Shown here: piece by piece, positions 8,023-15,804 of the stretch
Numbering within the stretch: position 1 is the stretch's first letter
How the letters are laid out: each line of letters opens with the position of its first letter
Source: Nisaea sp.
GTDB taxonomy: Bacteria; Pseudomonadota; Alphaproteobacteria; Thalassobaculales; Thalassobaculaceae
NCBI RefSeq assembly: GCF_034670185.1
Contig: NZ_JAXMNY010000007.1
Span: 1 to 64,000 of the forward strand
Direction of reading: 5' to 3'
Length of the DNA stretch: 64,000 nucleotides
The notes under the pieces: generated by a model
The model's database searches: none
What the model was told of the DNA's origin: nothing
What the model saw: the letters and a program-made list of their open reading frames with translations, nothing else
Position numbers and translations under genes: made by a program

Positions 8023-9741
8023 ATGGAGACCGGTTCCGCCGCTGCCGATCTGGTTGCGTCAAACGGCCTGATTAAATTCCTGCGCAGCGAAGCGACGCTA
8101 TCGCCTCGCAAGGCACTGACCGTGGCCGCCGTTGCCGGCCTGACCAACGCGATGATCCTTGCGGTCATCAATACGGCGGCCGAGCATGCCGAACAGTCGG
8201 AATCGCGCCCGCTCTATGCGGTGTTTTTCGCTGCCGCAATGATTCTCTATGTTATTTCACAGCGCTGGATCCTGACCCAGGCCGCCGAACAGGTCGAGGC
8301 GATGATCCATCGCGTGCGCATGCGCATCGTCTCCCACCTGCAATATTGCGAACTGCTCGATGTGGAGCAGCTCGGACGGGTGGTGATCTACAGCGGCATC
8401 GCACGCCATATGCAGACGCTCTCGCAATCCGCGTCAACCATGACCATTGCGGTGCAGATGACGATCCTGATTCTGTTCACGGCGCTCTATATCGCGTGGA
8501 TTTCGATCACATCTTTTATCGCTCTCGTTGCCTTCATGAGCGTTGCTCTGTTCGTCTACTGGCGAAAATCCTATTCGGTGCGAAGCGACCTCCGCGGCAC
8601 GCTGGAGATGGACAACGACGTCTACAACACGATCGACGACCTGCTGGACGGCTTCAAGGAAGCCAAACTGAGCCGGGGCAAGGCCCGGGCCATCATCGCT
8701 CGGATCGAGGAAATCAGCCAACGCGCCTCGGAGATGCGGGGCGTTACACAAATCATGCTGGCAAAGAACTTCGTGTTCTCCCAGACCGCCTTCTACCTGC
8801 TGCTTGGTACCATGGTGTTTGTGGTCCCGATCCTGACCTCGGGCTATTCAGACGAGGTTCAAAAGTCGACCACCGCCGTACTCTTCATCATCGGACCGAT
8901 CTCCGGCCTGATAGGCTCCATCCCGATCTTCGAGAACTCCTCCGCCGCGGCCGAGGCGATCATGGATCTGGAACGCGACCTGAAAAGGATGTCCGGTGTC
9001 GAGTTGGCGGTCGACGAAGACGGCAAACCACTGGCGGAAGCGCCGACGGCGGACAGCACGCGCTTCGCAAATTTCAAGACCCTCGAACTGCGCAAAGCAG
9101 TGTTCCGCTACACCCCGCCAAACGGCGACCCCACTGAAAGCTTTGCCATCGGCCCGATAGATCTCACCGTAACGCGCGGGGAAGTTCTGTTTATCACCGG
9201 CGGAAATGGCTCCGGAAAATCGACCCTGCTGCGTGTCCTGACCGGCCTCTACCCCTTGCATGAAGGCACCATCCTGGTGGACGGCAAGGCTCTCCCACAG
9301 AATGCATTGCAGGATTATCGCGAAATCTTCGCGGCCGTCTTCGGCGACTTCCACCTGTTCTCGGAACTGTATGGCGTTCCGGATGAGGCGCTGGACGAAG
9401 TCGCGGACTGGATCGCCACGCTGGAGATCCTCAACAAGGTAAAGTTCGACGGCCAGCGTTTTTCCACCATCGACCTTTCAACCGGCCAGCGCAAACGCCT
9501 GGCCCTGCTTGCCGCATTGCTGGAAAAGCGCCCGATCCTCGTGCTCGACGAATGGGCCGCCGATCAGGATCCGATGTTCAGACGCAAGTTCTACCGTGAG
9601 ATTTTGGGTATGCTGCGATCACGCGGGGCCACTATCATTGCCGTCACTCACGACAACCGCTTCTTCGATGCTGCCGACAGGCAAATGCACATGGAAGATG
9701 GTATGATGGCGACCTTCGACCCGGAGCTTTTCCATGATTAG
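8023..9741 (+). CDS. Cyclic-peptide ABC exporter, fused permease and ATPase (SyrD/PvdE family)
   Basis: This 572-residue half-transporter exports peptides across the inner membrane. Six predicted helices lie between about residues 30 and 310. The nucleotide-binding domain follows, with Walker A GGNGSGKS at 393-400, signature LSTGQRKR at about 485-492, and Walker B ILVLDEWAAD near 505-514. The LSTGQ form of the signature and DEWAADQDP after Walker B are typical of the cyclic peptide transporter family that includes PvdE (pyoverdine precursor) and SyrD (syringomycin). GGGAGG precedes the ATG. It overlaps the SPFH gene by eight bases. It is the most likely exporter of the product made by the divergent NRPS. 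Confidence 0.93.
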   Translation: METGSAAADLVASNGLIKFLRSEATLSPRKALTVAAVAGLTNAMILAVINTAAEHAEQSESRPLYAVFFAAAMILYVISQRWILTQAAEQVEAMIHRVRMRIVSHLQYCELLDVEQLGRVVIYSGIARHMQTLSQSASTMTIAVQMTILILFTALYIAWISITSFIALVAFMSVALFVYWRKSYSVRSDLRGTLEMDNDVYNTIDDLLDGFKEAKLSRGKARAIIARIEEISQRASEMRGVTQIMLAKNFVFSQTAFYLLLGTMVFVVPILTSGYSDEVQKSTTAVLFIIGPISGLIGSIPIFENSSAAAEAIMDLERDLKRMSGVELAVDEDGKPLAEAPTADSTRFANFKTLELRKAVFRYTPPNGDPTESFAIGPIDLTVTRGEVLFITGGNGSGKSTLLRVLTGLYPLHEGTILVDGKALPQNALQDYREIFAAVFGDFHLFSELYGVPDEALDEVADWIATLEILNKVKFDGQRFSTIDLSTGQRKRLALLAALLEKRPILVLDEWAADQDPMFRRKFYREILGMLRSRGATIIAVTHDNRFFDAADRQMHMEDGMMATFDPELFHD

Positions 9742-10954
9742 TCGCTTCTTCAAATGGGCGTCGGCCTGGACGGGCAGGCACTGGGTAGAGTTCTTCGCCG
9801 CCGGTGCGCTGCTGCTCCTGATGATCATCGTGTTGTGGCCACTGATTGTCTACACAGTGCCGCCGGGATCAGTCGGGGTGATGTGGTACCGGTTCTTCGG
9901 CGGCACAGTCACAACGAGGGGCGAACAGCTCAGGGAAGGCATTCACTTCATCCTCCCGTGGGACAAAATCTACATGTACGATGCGCGCCTGCAGCGCATC
10001 AGCGAGAGTGTGCAAGGACTCAGCGTCGACGGCCTGGAGATCACGGTCAATATCTCCAGCCGCTTCGTCATCAACAGTAAATATGCGGGTTTCCTGCACA
10101 AGAGCATCGGGCCGAACTATACCGACACCCTGATGCGTCCCCAGCTCCGCACCCTGATCCTGACCTATATTTCAGAAAACGAGGCCTCTGACCTCTATTC
10201 GACCCGGCGCGAACGGGTGCAGACCATCGTGCAGACCCGGTTCCAGAGCAAACTTGCGAACATCTCCTCCAACGTCCCGTTCGACGAAGCTTACGTCAAT
10301 CTCGAGGACGTGCTGATCGAGGAAATCACCCTGCCAACCTTTGTACGCAATGCCATCGAGCAGAAGGAACGGGTCCGCCATATGAGCGAGGCCTATGAAT
10401 TCCGTCTGCGGCTGGAAGAAAAAGAACGTCAGCGCAAGCGGATCGAGGCAGAGGGTATTCGCAGTTTCCAGGAAATCGTCGCGCCGGGCATCACCGAGAG
10501 CTATCTGCGCTGGCGCGGCATCGAGGCAACCCTGCAATTGGCCCAGTCCAACAACTCCAAGGTTATCGTCATTGGCGGTGCAGACGGGCTGCCGATCATC
10601 CTCAACACCGACCCTGGCCTGAAAGGCGTAGAGAACGAACAACGGGGTGCGCCGAGCGGCAACAGTTCGCTTGGACCGCGCAGCGACCTTCTGAAGATGC
10701 CTTCCCTCGCCGGGCCGGCACCGCTGACCGCTACCGGTGCCATCATCAATCAGGACACCATGACTCCGCCCGGCACTCCTGCACCGGAGGAAAAAGGGTC
10801 ACCGGCCAGCCAACCGCAGGCCGGAAGTCCGGCACAGCCCCCGGGCGGCTTGCCCATGGCGGATCCAGCGGCCGAACAGGCGCTTGGGCAATGGATTGAT
10901 AAATTAACAGGCTCCGCCGGCAAGGATGGCGCCACGCCAAAGCCAGTGAACTAG
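9734..10954 (+). CDS. SPFH/band-7 (prohibitin-like) membrane protein
   Basis: This 406-residue protein has an N-terminal membrane helix (about residues 18-42), then an SPFH domain beginning VPPGSVGVMWYRFFGG and including GIHFILPWDKIYMYDARLQ. A coiled, highly charged helix follows (about 215-245, rich in Glu/Arg/Lys). The C-terminal 120 residues are Pro/Gly/Ala-rich and look disordered. SPFH proteins form ring-like oligomers that organise membrane microdomains and often partner with proteases or transporters. This gene overlaps the ABC exporter by eight bases, implying coordinated production. It is the last gene of the operon. A scaffold role for the exporter or synthetase is inference. Confidence 0.88.
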   Translation: MISRFFKWASAWTGRHWVEFFAAGALLLLMIIVLWPLIVYTVPPGSVGVMWYRFFGGTVTTRGEQLREGIHFILPWDKIYMYDARLQRISESVQGLSVDGLEITVNISSRFVINSKYAGFLHKSIGPNYTDTLMRPQLRTLILTYISENEASDLYSTRRERVQTIVQTRFQSKLANISSNVPFDEAYVNLEDVLIEEITLPTFVRNAIEQKERVRHMSEAYEFRLRLEEKERQRKRIEAEGIRSFQEIVAPGITESYLRWRGIEATLQLAQSNNSKVIVIGGADGLPIILNTDPGLKGVENEQRGAPSGNSSLGPRSDLLKMPSLAGPAPLTATGAIINQDTMTPPGTPAPEEKGSPASQPQAGSPAQPPGGLPMADPAAEQALGQWIDKLTGSAGKDGATPKPVN

Positions 10955-10982
10955 CCGAATAACCGGACGCCTTAGTCTTTTC

Positions 10983-11008
10983 CACCCGCACCCGACAGGG
11001 TGCGGGTG
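10983..11008. terminator. Perfect 11-bp stem hairpin between convergent genes
   Basis: CACCCGCACCC (10983-10993) and GGGTGCGGGTG (10998-11008) form a perfect 11-bp stem with a GACA loop. It sits between the end of the SPFH gene and the converging acyl-CoA dehydrogenase gene. There is no strong T-run on either side, but position and stability support a shared transcription end. Confidence 0.6.
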
Positions 11009-11071
11009 CCATAAATCTCCGGAGGCGCCGGTTTTACGGCAGCACATCGCGCGCCAAGCGCGGGGACCGGC

Positions 11072-12214
11072 CTAGGCGGAACGCAGTTTTTCCCGGGCGA
11101 CGATGGTTTTCATGATCTGCGCCGTTCCGTCGCCGATTTCCAGCCCCATCACATCACGCAGGCGCTGCTGGTGCGGCAGATCCAGAGACCAGCCATAATG
11201 CCCATGGGTCAGCAGGCACTGATGGATCACCTCCACGGCGCTCTTCGGCGCCAGCCACTTGCACATAGCAGCTTCGGAGGTGTGCGGCCTTCCCGCATCC
11301 TTCAGGCGCAGCGTGTGGTAGCAGAGTTGTCGGGCAGCCGCGATCGCCGCCTCGTTTTCCGCGAGCGGAAAGGTTATGCCCTGGTTCGCCGCCAGCGGCG
11401 CTCCGAATGCCTGACGCTGCTGGATGTAGCGCCAGCTCTCGTCGAGGGAGGCCTGTGCGGCGCCGAGAACCTGGAGCCCGATCAGCGCCCGGCTGAAATC
11501 GAACCCCTGCATCACCTGGACGAATCCCCCGCCTTCTTCCGAAAGCCGCCAATCTGCCGGTATCTCAACATCGTCGAAGAAGATCGAACAGCGGCCGATG
11601 GCATGACTGCCAAGGTCCCTGTAGCGCTGGGTCGAGATACCGGGCGTGTCGATCGGGATCAGGAAAGCACTGATGCCGCGGGCACGATCCTCGGCGGCGC
11701 CAGTCCGCGCGAACAGCACGATGGCATCGGCCTGGTCGGCCATGCTGATCGACGATTTCTCGCCCTTCAGGATATATCGGTTTCCGGAGCGCCGCGCCGT
11801 GAGCCCGAGGTTGGCGGCGTCCGATCCGCCACGCGGCTCCGTCAACCCGATGCAGACGACGGACTCGCCGGAAACGATCCGGCCGATCCACTCGGCAGCG
11901 AGGTCCGGCGCGGCGTGCTCCGAGATGATCTTGCCATTCAACGAGCCGAGGATCTGCAGGTAGGCGACATTGAGGTCGGCATAACCAATCGCCTCGGCGA
12001 TCAGTCCGCTGGTTACGCTGTCGAGACCGAGACCGCCCTGTTTTTCGGGCAGTTCCGGCGCGATCAGGCCGAGACCACCCAGTTCCCGGACGAGCGCCCT
12101 GTCGATCCTGGCCTCGGCCTCGCGCGCCTGATAGCCCGGCGCAACACGTTCGGCCGCAAAGCGCCGGGCGGTTTCGAAAATACTCTGCTGGTCGTCGCTG
12201 AAGGCCGGATCCAT
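11072..12214 (-). CDS. Acyl-CoA dehydrogenase, probably alicyclic acyl-CoA (AliB-like)
   Basis: This 380-residue flavoprotein shows the acyl-CoA dehydrogenase fold, with GLTEPRGGSDAA and GEKSSISMADQADA in the middle domain. The C-terminal motif reads IGDGTAQIM, with Asp where medium-chain enzymes have the catalytic Glu (YEGT). The ATG at 12214 has GAGG eight bases upstream; an upstream TTG at 12232 is less likely. The gene follows badI and badH in the same direction, so its likely substrate is cyclohexanecarboxyl-CoA, oxidised to cyclohex-1-ene-1-carboxyl-CoA in the cytoplasm. That assignment rests on context; the family membership is certain. Confidence 0.88.
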   Translation of the reverse strand: MDPAFSDDQQSIFETARRFAAERVAPGYQAREAEARIDRALVRELGGLGLIAPELPEKQGGLGLDSVTSGLIAEAIGYADLNVAYLQILGSLNGKIISEHAAPDLAAEWIGRIVSGESVVCIGLTEPRGGSDAANLGLTARRSGNRYILKGEKSSISMADQADAIVLFARTGAAEDRARGISAFLIPIDTPGISTQRYRDLGSHAIGRCSIFFDDVEIPADWRLSEEGGGFVQVMQGFDFSRALIGLQVLGAAQASLDESWRYIQQRQAFGAPLAANQGITFPLAENEAAIAAARQLCYHTLRLKDAGRPHTSEAAMCKWLAPKSAVEVIHQCLLTHGHYGWSLDLPHQQRLRDVMGLEIGDGTAQIMKTIVAREKLRSA

Positions 12215-12259
12215 GGCGCTTGCCTCTTTCAAAACGTGATCGAGCGGCTCTAGGCGCCG

Positions 12260-13042
12260 TTACTTGACATGTTTACGGAAATCCGGCTTTCGCTTTTCCA
12301 GGAAGGCGTTCACGCCCTCGCGGGATTCATCGGTGTCGTAATAGAGCTTCAGGGCATACATCCCCATACCGGCGATGCCCGCCTGGTGCGCGGTGTCCAT
12401 GTTGAAGGAACGCTTCGCAATGGCGATCGCCGTCGGGCTCCGCTCGCAGATTTCCTCGCCCCATTTCTGCACTTCCGCATCCAGTTCGTCCTGCGGCACA
12501 CATATATTGGCCAGTCCCATCTCGACGGCTTCAGCACCGGAATAGCGTCGGCAGAGATACCAGATCTCGCGCGCCTTCTTCTCTCCGACCGCGCGGGCGA
12601 GATAGGCTGTGCCGTAGCCGGGGTCGACCGACCCCATCTTCGGCCCGACCTGACCGAAGACGGCCTTGTCCGAGCATATTGTCAGATCACAGATCGTCGC
12701 CAGCACGTTACCACCGCCGATGGCATAGCCCTGCACCCGCGCGATCACCGGCTTCGGCACGTCCCGGATCGCGGCATGCAACTCCTCCATCGGCAAGCCG
12801 ATGGTCCCGCGTCCGTCATATTGCCCGTCATGTTCAGACTGGTCTCCCCCGGTACAGAAGGCCCGCTCACCGGCCCCAGCCAATACAATGGCGCCAATCT
12901 CCCGGTCATAGCCGGCCTTGTAGAGCGCCTTGATCAGCTCATCGCAGGTCCGGCCGCGGAATGCGTTCATCTTTTCCGGCCGGTTGATCATGATCCAGGC
13001 AACGCCGTTGCGAACCTCGTAGAGCAGGTCCTCGAAATCCAT
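12260..13042 (-). CDS. badI: 2-ketocyclohexanecarboxyl-CoA hydrolase
   Basis: BadI is a crotonase-fold enzyme that hydrolytically opens the ring of 2-ketocyclohexanecarboxyl-CoA to pimelyl-CoA. The 260-residue length equals that of the Rhodopseudomonas palustris protein. Long stretches match it as I remember it: INRPEKMNAFRG, CDELIKALYKAGYD, AFCTGGDQSEHDG, VQGYAIGGGNVLATICDL, and FGQVGPKMGSVDPGYGTAYL. It is also related to MenB-type hydrolases. The gene lies between badH and the acyl-CoA dehydrogenase on the same strand with short gaps. This is the most secure functional call in the alicyclic cluster and implies pimelyl-CoA is made and then beta-oxidised elsewhere. Confidence 0.94.
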   Translation of the reverse strand: MDFEDLLYEVRNGVAWIMINRPEKMNAFRGRTCDELIKALYKAGYDREIGAIVLAGAGERAFCTGGDQSEHDGQYDGRGTIGLPMEELHAAIRDVPKPVIARVQGYAIGGGNVLATICDLTICSDKAVFGQVGPKMGSVDPGYGTAYLARAVGEKKAREIWYLCRRYSGAEAVEMGLANICVPQDELDAEVQKWGEEICERSPTAIAIAKRSFNMDTAHQAGIAGMGMYALKLYYDTDESREGVNAFLEKRKPDFRKHVK

Positions 13043-13073
13043 TTTATGTCCTCCAGAGTTTTCGTTGACCGTC

Positions 13074-13841
13074 TCAGCCAGCCATCGTCAGGCCGCCGGA
13101 GACACTGAGCACCTGTCCGGTCACATAAGCCGCGTCGTCGCTGGCGAAGAAAAGGATCGCACCCGGAAGATCCTGCGGCTGTCCGATGCGTCCCAAAGGG
13201 ATGGCCCGCTCGAAAGCCTTCAGCAATTTGTCCGGGTCGCCCGCACCTTCCTTGAAGTCCGCGAACAGCGCCGTATCCGTCGGTCCGGGACAGACCACAT
13301 TGACGGTGATCCCGTGCCGGGCGTGTTCACGGGCGATCGTCTTGGAAAAAGCGACGAGCCCCCCCTTGCAGGCGGCATAAACGGCTTCTCCTGAAGACCC
13401 GACGCGCGCGGCATCGGAGGAAATATTGACGATGCGTCCGTGCCGTCGCTCGACCATGCCTGGAAGGACGGCGTGATGCATGTGAAGGGCGCCCGTCAGA
13501 TTGATCGCGATCAGCCGCGCCCATTCCTCCGGCACCGTCTGCGCGAATGGCTTGAAGATGTCCCATCCAGCATTGTTGACGAGGATATCGACGGGCCCGA
13601 GTTCTTCCTCCGTCCTGGCAACTGCGCCATCAACCGCCTTCCGGTCGGTGATGTCGCACTCAAGCGCGATGGCATGCCCACCCGCATCCCTGATCCGGCC
13701 TACAGACACCTCGGCGGTCGCGAGATCCCGGTCGAGCACCGCCACAGCGGCACCTTCAGACGCAAGGCGCAAACAGGTCTCACCGCCGATGCCGCCACCA
13801 CCGCCGGTCACGATTGCCGTGTTGCCGTCAAAACGTTTCAT
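13074..13841 (-). CDS. badH: 2-hydroxycyclohexanecarboxyl-CoA dehydrogenase (SDR)
   Basis: This 255-residue short-chain dehydrogenase oxidises 2-hydroxycyclohexanecarboxyl-CoA to the 2-keto compound, the substrate of BadI. The cofactor motif TGGGGGIGGETCLRLA lies at about residues 12-27, NNAGWD near 89, and the catalytic YAACKGG near 155. VLDRD at the end of the second strand suggests NAD rather than NADP. Length and order (badH directly upstream of badI) match the R. palustris bad cluster. It is the first gene transcribed leftwards from the promoter shared with the MarR regulator. SDR family assignment is certain; the specific substrate is inferred from badI. Confidence 0.88.
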   Translation of the reverse strand: MKRFDGNTAIVTGGGGGIGGETCLRLASEGAAVAVLDRDLATAEVSVGRIRDAGGHAIALECDITDRKAVDGAVARTEEELGPVDILVNNAGWDIFKPFAQTVPEEWARLIAINLTGALHMHHAVLPGMVERRHGRIVNISSDAARVGSSGEAVYAACKGGLVAFSKTIAREHARHGITVNVVCPGPTDTALFADFKEGAGDPDKLLKAFERAIPLGRIGQPQDLPGAILFFASDDAAYVTGQVLSVSGGLTMAG

Positions 13842-13897
13842 GAATTTCCTCCCTCAGACCCGATCCAACGATCTTCATGCCGCCGCTTTTACTGGTC

Positions 13898-13929
13898 ATA
13901 ATATATATCAATGCTATGATGTATATTAT
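13898..13929. promoter_or_regulatory. 32-bp palindrome, likely BadR-type MarR operator in badH/MarR divergent promoter
   Basis: Left arm ATAATATATATCA (13898-13910) and right arm TGATGTATATTAT (13917-13929) flank a six-base centre; the arms mismatch at one position only. The element is very AT-rich, lies 56 bases from the badH start and 22 bases from the MarR start, and contains -10-like TATATT sequences. A repressor bound here would block both divergent promoters. Confidence 0.75.
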
Positions 13930-13951
13930 GGTGCGTCAATTAGTTGATGGA

Positions 13952-14443
13952 ATGCGCGTTCGCATGGCAGACCCCGACATAGTCCTGCAGGATGACCACT
14001 CGGTCGACGAAGTCGCAAACCGGCTTTTTTTCCGCCTTTATCAATCATCCAACCTCATGCATAAGGCGGGAACAAACGCCGTTGAAGCCTTTGGCATCAC
14101 CACCCAACAATGGGCCGTGCTTGGCGCTTTGGCGCGAAAACAGGTTCAGAAAGACGGAATGTCCGTCAAGTTATTGATGGAATATTTGATGGTCAGTCGA
14201 CAGAGCCTGACCGCCGTTCTCGATCGCCTGCAGCGCGCGGGGCTTGTCGAACGCATTCGTGCGGCAGATGACGGACGGGTCCGCCACGTGCGGCTGACGG
14301 CAAGCGGCAAAACAACCTGGGAAGCCATGCAGGGCGCAATCCAGGCATTTTACGATGCAGCGCTCTCGGAGCTTTCAGGGGAGGAGAGCTACCTGCTCAT
14401 GCGATTCCTCGACCGACTCTGCAACGGATTGGCGAAGCTCTAG
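13952..14443 (+). CDS. badR: MarR-family transcriptional regulator of the bad-like cluster
   Basis: This protein of about 163 residues has a winged helix-turn-helix: TTQQWAVLGALARKQ, VSRQSLTAVLDRLQRAGLVERI, and the wing ADDGRVRHVRLTASG. The frame stays open upstream to 13877, but that would run through the operator palindrome, so the ATG at 13952 (or 13964) is chosen. BadR in R. palustris is a MarR repressor of alicyclic acid genes, relieved by a CoA-thioester intermediate. Position divergent from badH with a 32-bp palindrome between supports the same role here. The symbol is by context and family, not by a diagnostic residue. Confidence 0.82.
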   Translation: MRVRMADPDIVLQDDHSVDEVANRLFFRLYQSSNLMHKAGTNAVEAFGITTQQWAVLGALARKQVQKDGMSVKLLMEYLMVSRQSLTAVLDRLQRAGLVERIRAADDGRVRHVRLTASGKTTWEAMQGAIQAFYDAALSELSGEESYLLMRFLDRLCNGLAKL

Positions 14444-14456
14444 AGCGATACGCCCA

Positions 14457-14918
14457 TCAATCAATTGCAAAGAGAGCGATCTCCACGGCGGACGGGAGCC
14501 GTGCGCCCGTGCCGACAAACAGCGTGCGATTGACCCAGTCGTAGCGCGGATCCCCGGTCTCGAGACGAGCCGATGTCCGCATATAATAATCTGCGGGGTC
14601 TACCGGCTGCCCCTCCGCGAGTTTCGCCAGAACGTCCGGCGGGCCGTGCCGGTATCCCTGGTTCAGCACCTCGATCAAAGCGCCGTCCGGTGTTTCGAAG
14701 GCATAGCGGGCGTCGAGCCAGGCGCATCCATTGTCATAGACTGTCTGCCAGTCTGCGCCGACGCCGAGGATTGTGCCGTTAAGCTCCGGTCCCTCGACCC
14801 GGCCGCCCACGATCGGGATAATACGCCGCTTGCCCGCCCGTCCCTGACCAAGCTCCCGGATCGAGCTCAACCCCACCGTCAGCGTGCAGACCGGGCGCAG
14901 GCCGGGCGCGCCGCGCAT
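14457..14918 (-). CDS. DUF3237 family protein
   Basis: This protein of about 153 residues has the DUF3237 pattern: GKRRIIPIVGGRVEGPELNG, GADWQTVYDNGCAWLDARY, the Asp/Gly/Ala run PDGALIEV, and a closing region DPRYDWVNRTLFVG. The ATG at 14918 lies one base after the amidohydrolase stop (TGAGATG); an upstream start at 14948 would overlap that gene. DUF3237 proteins are small barrel-like proteins of unproven function that recur in aromatic degradation operons. This is the last gene of the TRAP/CoA-ligase operon and ends 13 bases from the converging MarR gene. The function is unknown. Confidence 0.85.
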   Translation of the reverse strand: MRGAPGLRPVCTLTVGLSSIRELGQGRAGKRRIIPIVGGRVEGPELNGTILGVGADWQTVYDNGCAWLDARYAFETPDGALIEVLNQGYRHGPPDVLAKLAEGQPVDPADYYMRTSARLETGDPRYDWVNRTLFVGTGARLPSAVEIALFAID

Positions 14919-14919
14919 C

Positions 14920-15792
14920 TCAGGCGAACCCGAGCAGACGGGCGGCATTGCCTTTCAGGATATCGGGGCGGATCTCGTCCTTGATCTTGATCTGCTCGAA
15001 ATCCGCCAGCCAGCGCTCCGGCGTGATCATCGGCCAGTCGGAGCCGAACAGGACCTTTTTCCGCAGGATCGAATTGCAGTAGCGGACCAGGATTTCCGGG
15101 AAGTATTTAGGGCTCCAGCCAGAGAGGTCGATATAGACATTCGGCTTGTGCTGGGCGACGGCCAGCGCCTCCTCCTGCCAAGGGAAGGACGGGTGCGCCA
15201 GAATGATCTTCAGGTCCGGAAAATCGACGGCGACATCGTCCATATACATCGGATTGGAATATTTAAGCCGCATGCCATTACCGCCGGGCATGCCGGAGCC
15301 GACACCGGTCTGGCCTGTGTGGAAGAGCGCGATGCCACCCTCTTCCTCGATTGCCTCGTAAAGCGGATAGGCCATCCGGTCGTTCGGATAGAAGCCCTGC
15401 ATGGTCGGATGAAACTTGAAGCCCTTGATACCGAAATCCCGGATCAGACGGCGGGCTTCCCGTACCCCCATCTTGCCCTTCCAAGGATCGATGGAGGCGA
15501 AGGGAATGAGCACGTCGTCATTCTCTGCCGCGAGTTCCGCGACTTCCTCGTTCTTGTAGCGCCGGTAGCCGGTCTCGCGCTCCGCATCAACGGGGAAAAT
15601 CACGGCGGCGATATTCTGCTCACGATAATGCTGTGCGGTCTCCGGCACGGTCGGCGGGTGCTGCCAGGGCGCCCGGAAATACTGCGCCATGGTCGCCTGC
15701 AAATCATCATAACCATCGTCCGTGTGGCAGCCGCACGGCTCCTCGGCATGGGTATGGATATCGATCGCCCTGACCTTGGAAATATCAACCAT
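14920..15792 (-). CDS. Amidohydrolase-2 family hydrolase (possible aryl beta-ketoacyl-CoA hydrolase)
   Basis: This 290-residue TIM-barrel metal hydrolase shows the N-terminal IDIHTHAEEP motif at about residues 10-19, GFKFHPTMQGFYPND in the middle, LAHPSFPW near 195, and the late FGSDWPM with the barrel Asp. Family members include decarboxylases and the CouO-type hydrolase that cleaves 4-hydroxyphenyl-beta-ketoacyl-CoA in coumarate degradation. The neighbours (feruloyl-CoA-synthase-like ligase, MarR, enoyl-CoA hydratase, SDR) are the same partners as in that pathway, so this role is favoured. Without a tree, a decarboxylase acting on an aromatic acid remains possible. Confidence 0.8.
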   Translation of the reverse strand: MVDISKVRAIDIHTHAEEPCGCHTDDGYDDLQATMAQYFRAPWQHPPTVPETAQHYREQNIAAVIFPVDAERETGYRRYKNEEVAELAAENDDVLIPFASIDPWKGKMGVREARRLIRDFGIKGFKFHPTMQGFYPNDRMAYPLYEAIEEEGGIALFHTGQTGVGSGMPGGNGMRLKYSNPMYMDDVAVDFPDLKIILAHPSFPWQEEALAVAQHKPNVYIDLSGWSPKYFPEILVRYCNSILRKKVLFGSDWPMITPERWLADFEQIKIKDEIRPDILKGNAARLLGFA

Positions 15793-15804
15793 ATTCCTGT
15801 TCCT

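Noticed and set aside
11171..12253. 360-codon plus-strand frame opposite the acyl-CoA dehydrogenase
   Set aside because: It mirrors a gene with clear family motifs and has Arg/His-rich composition without any domain signature.
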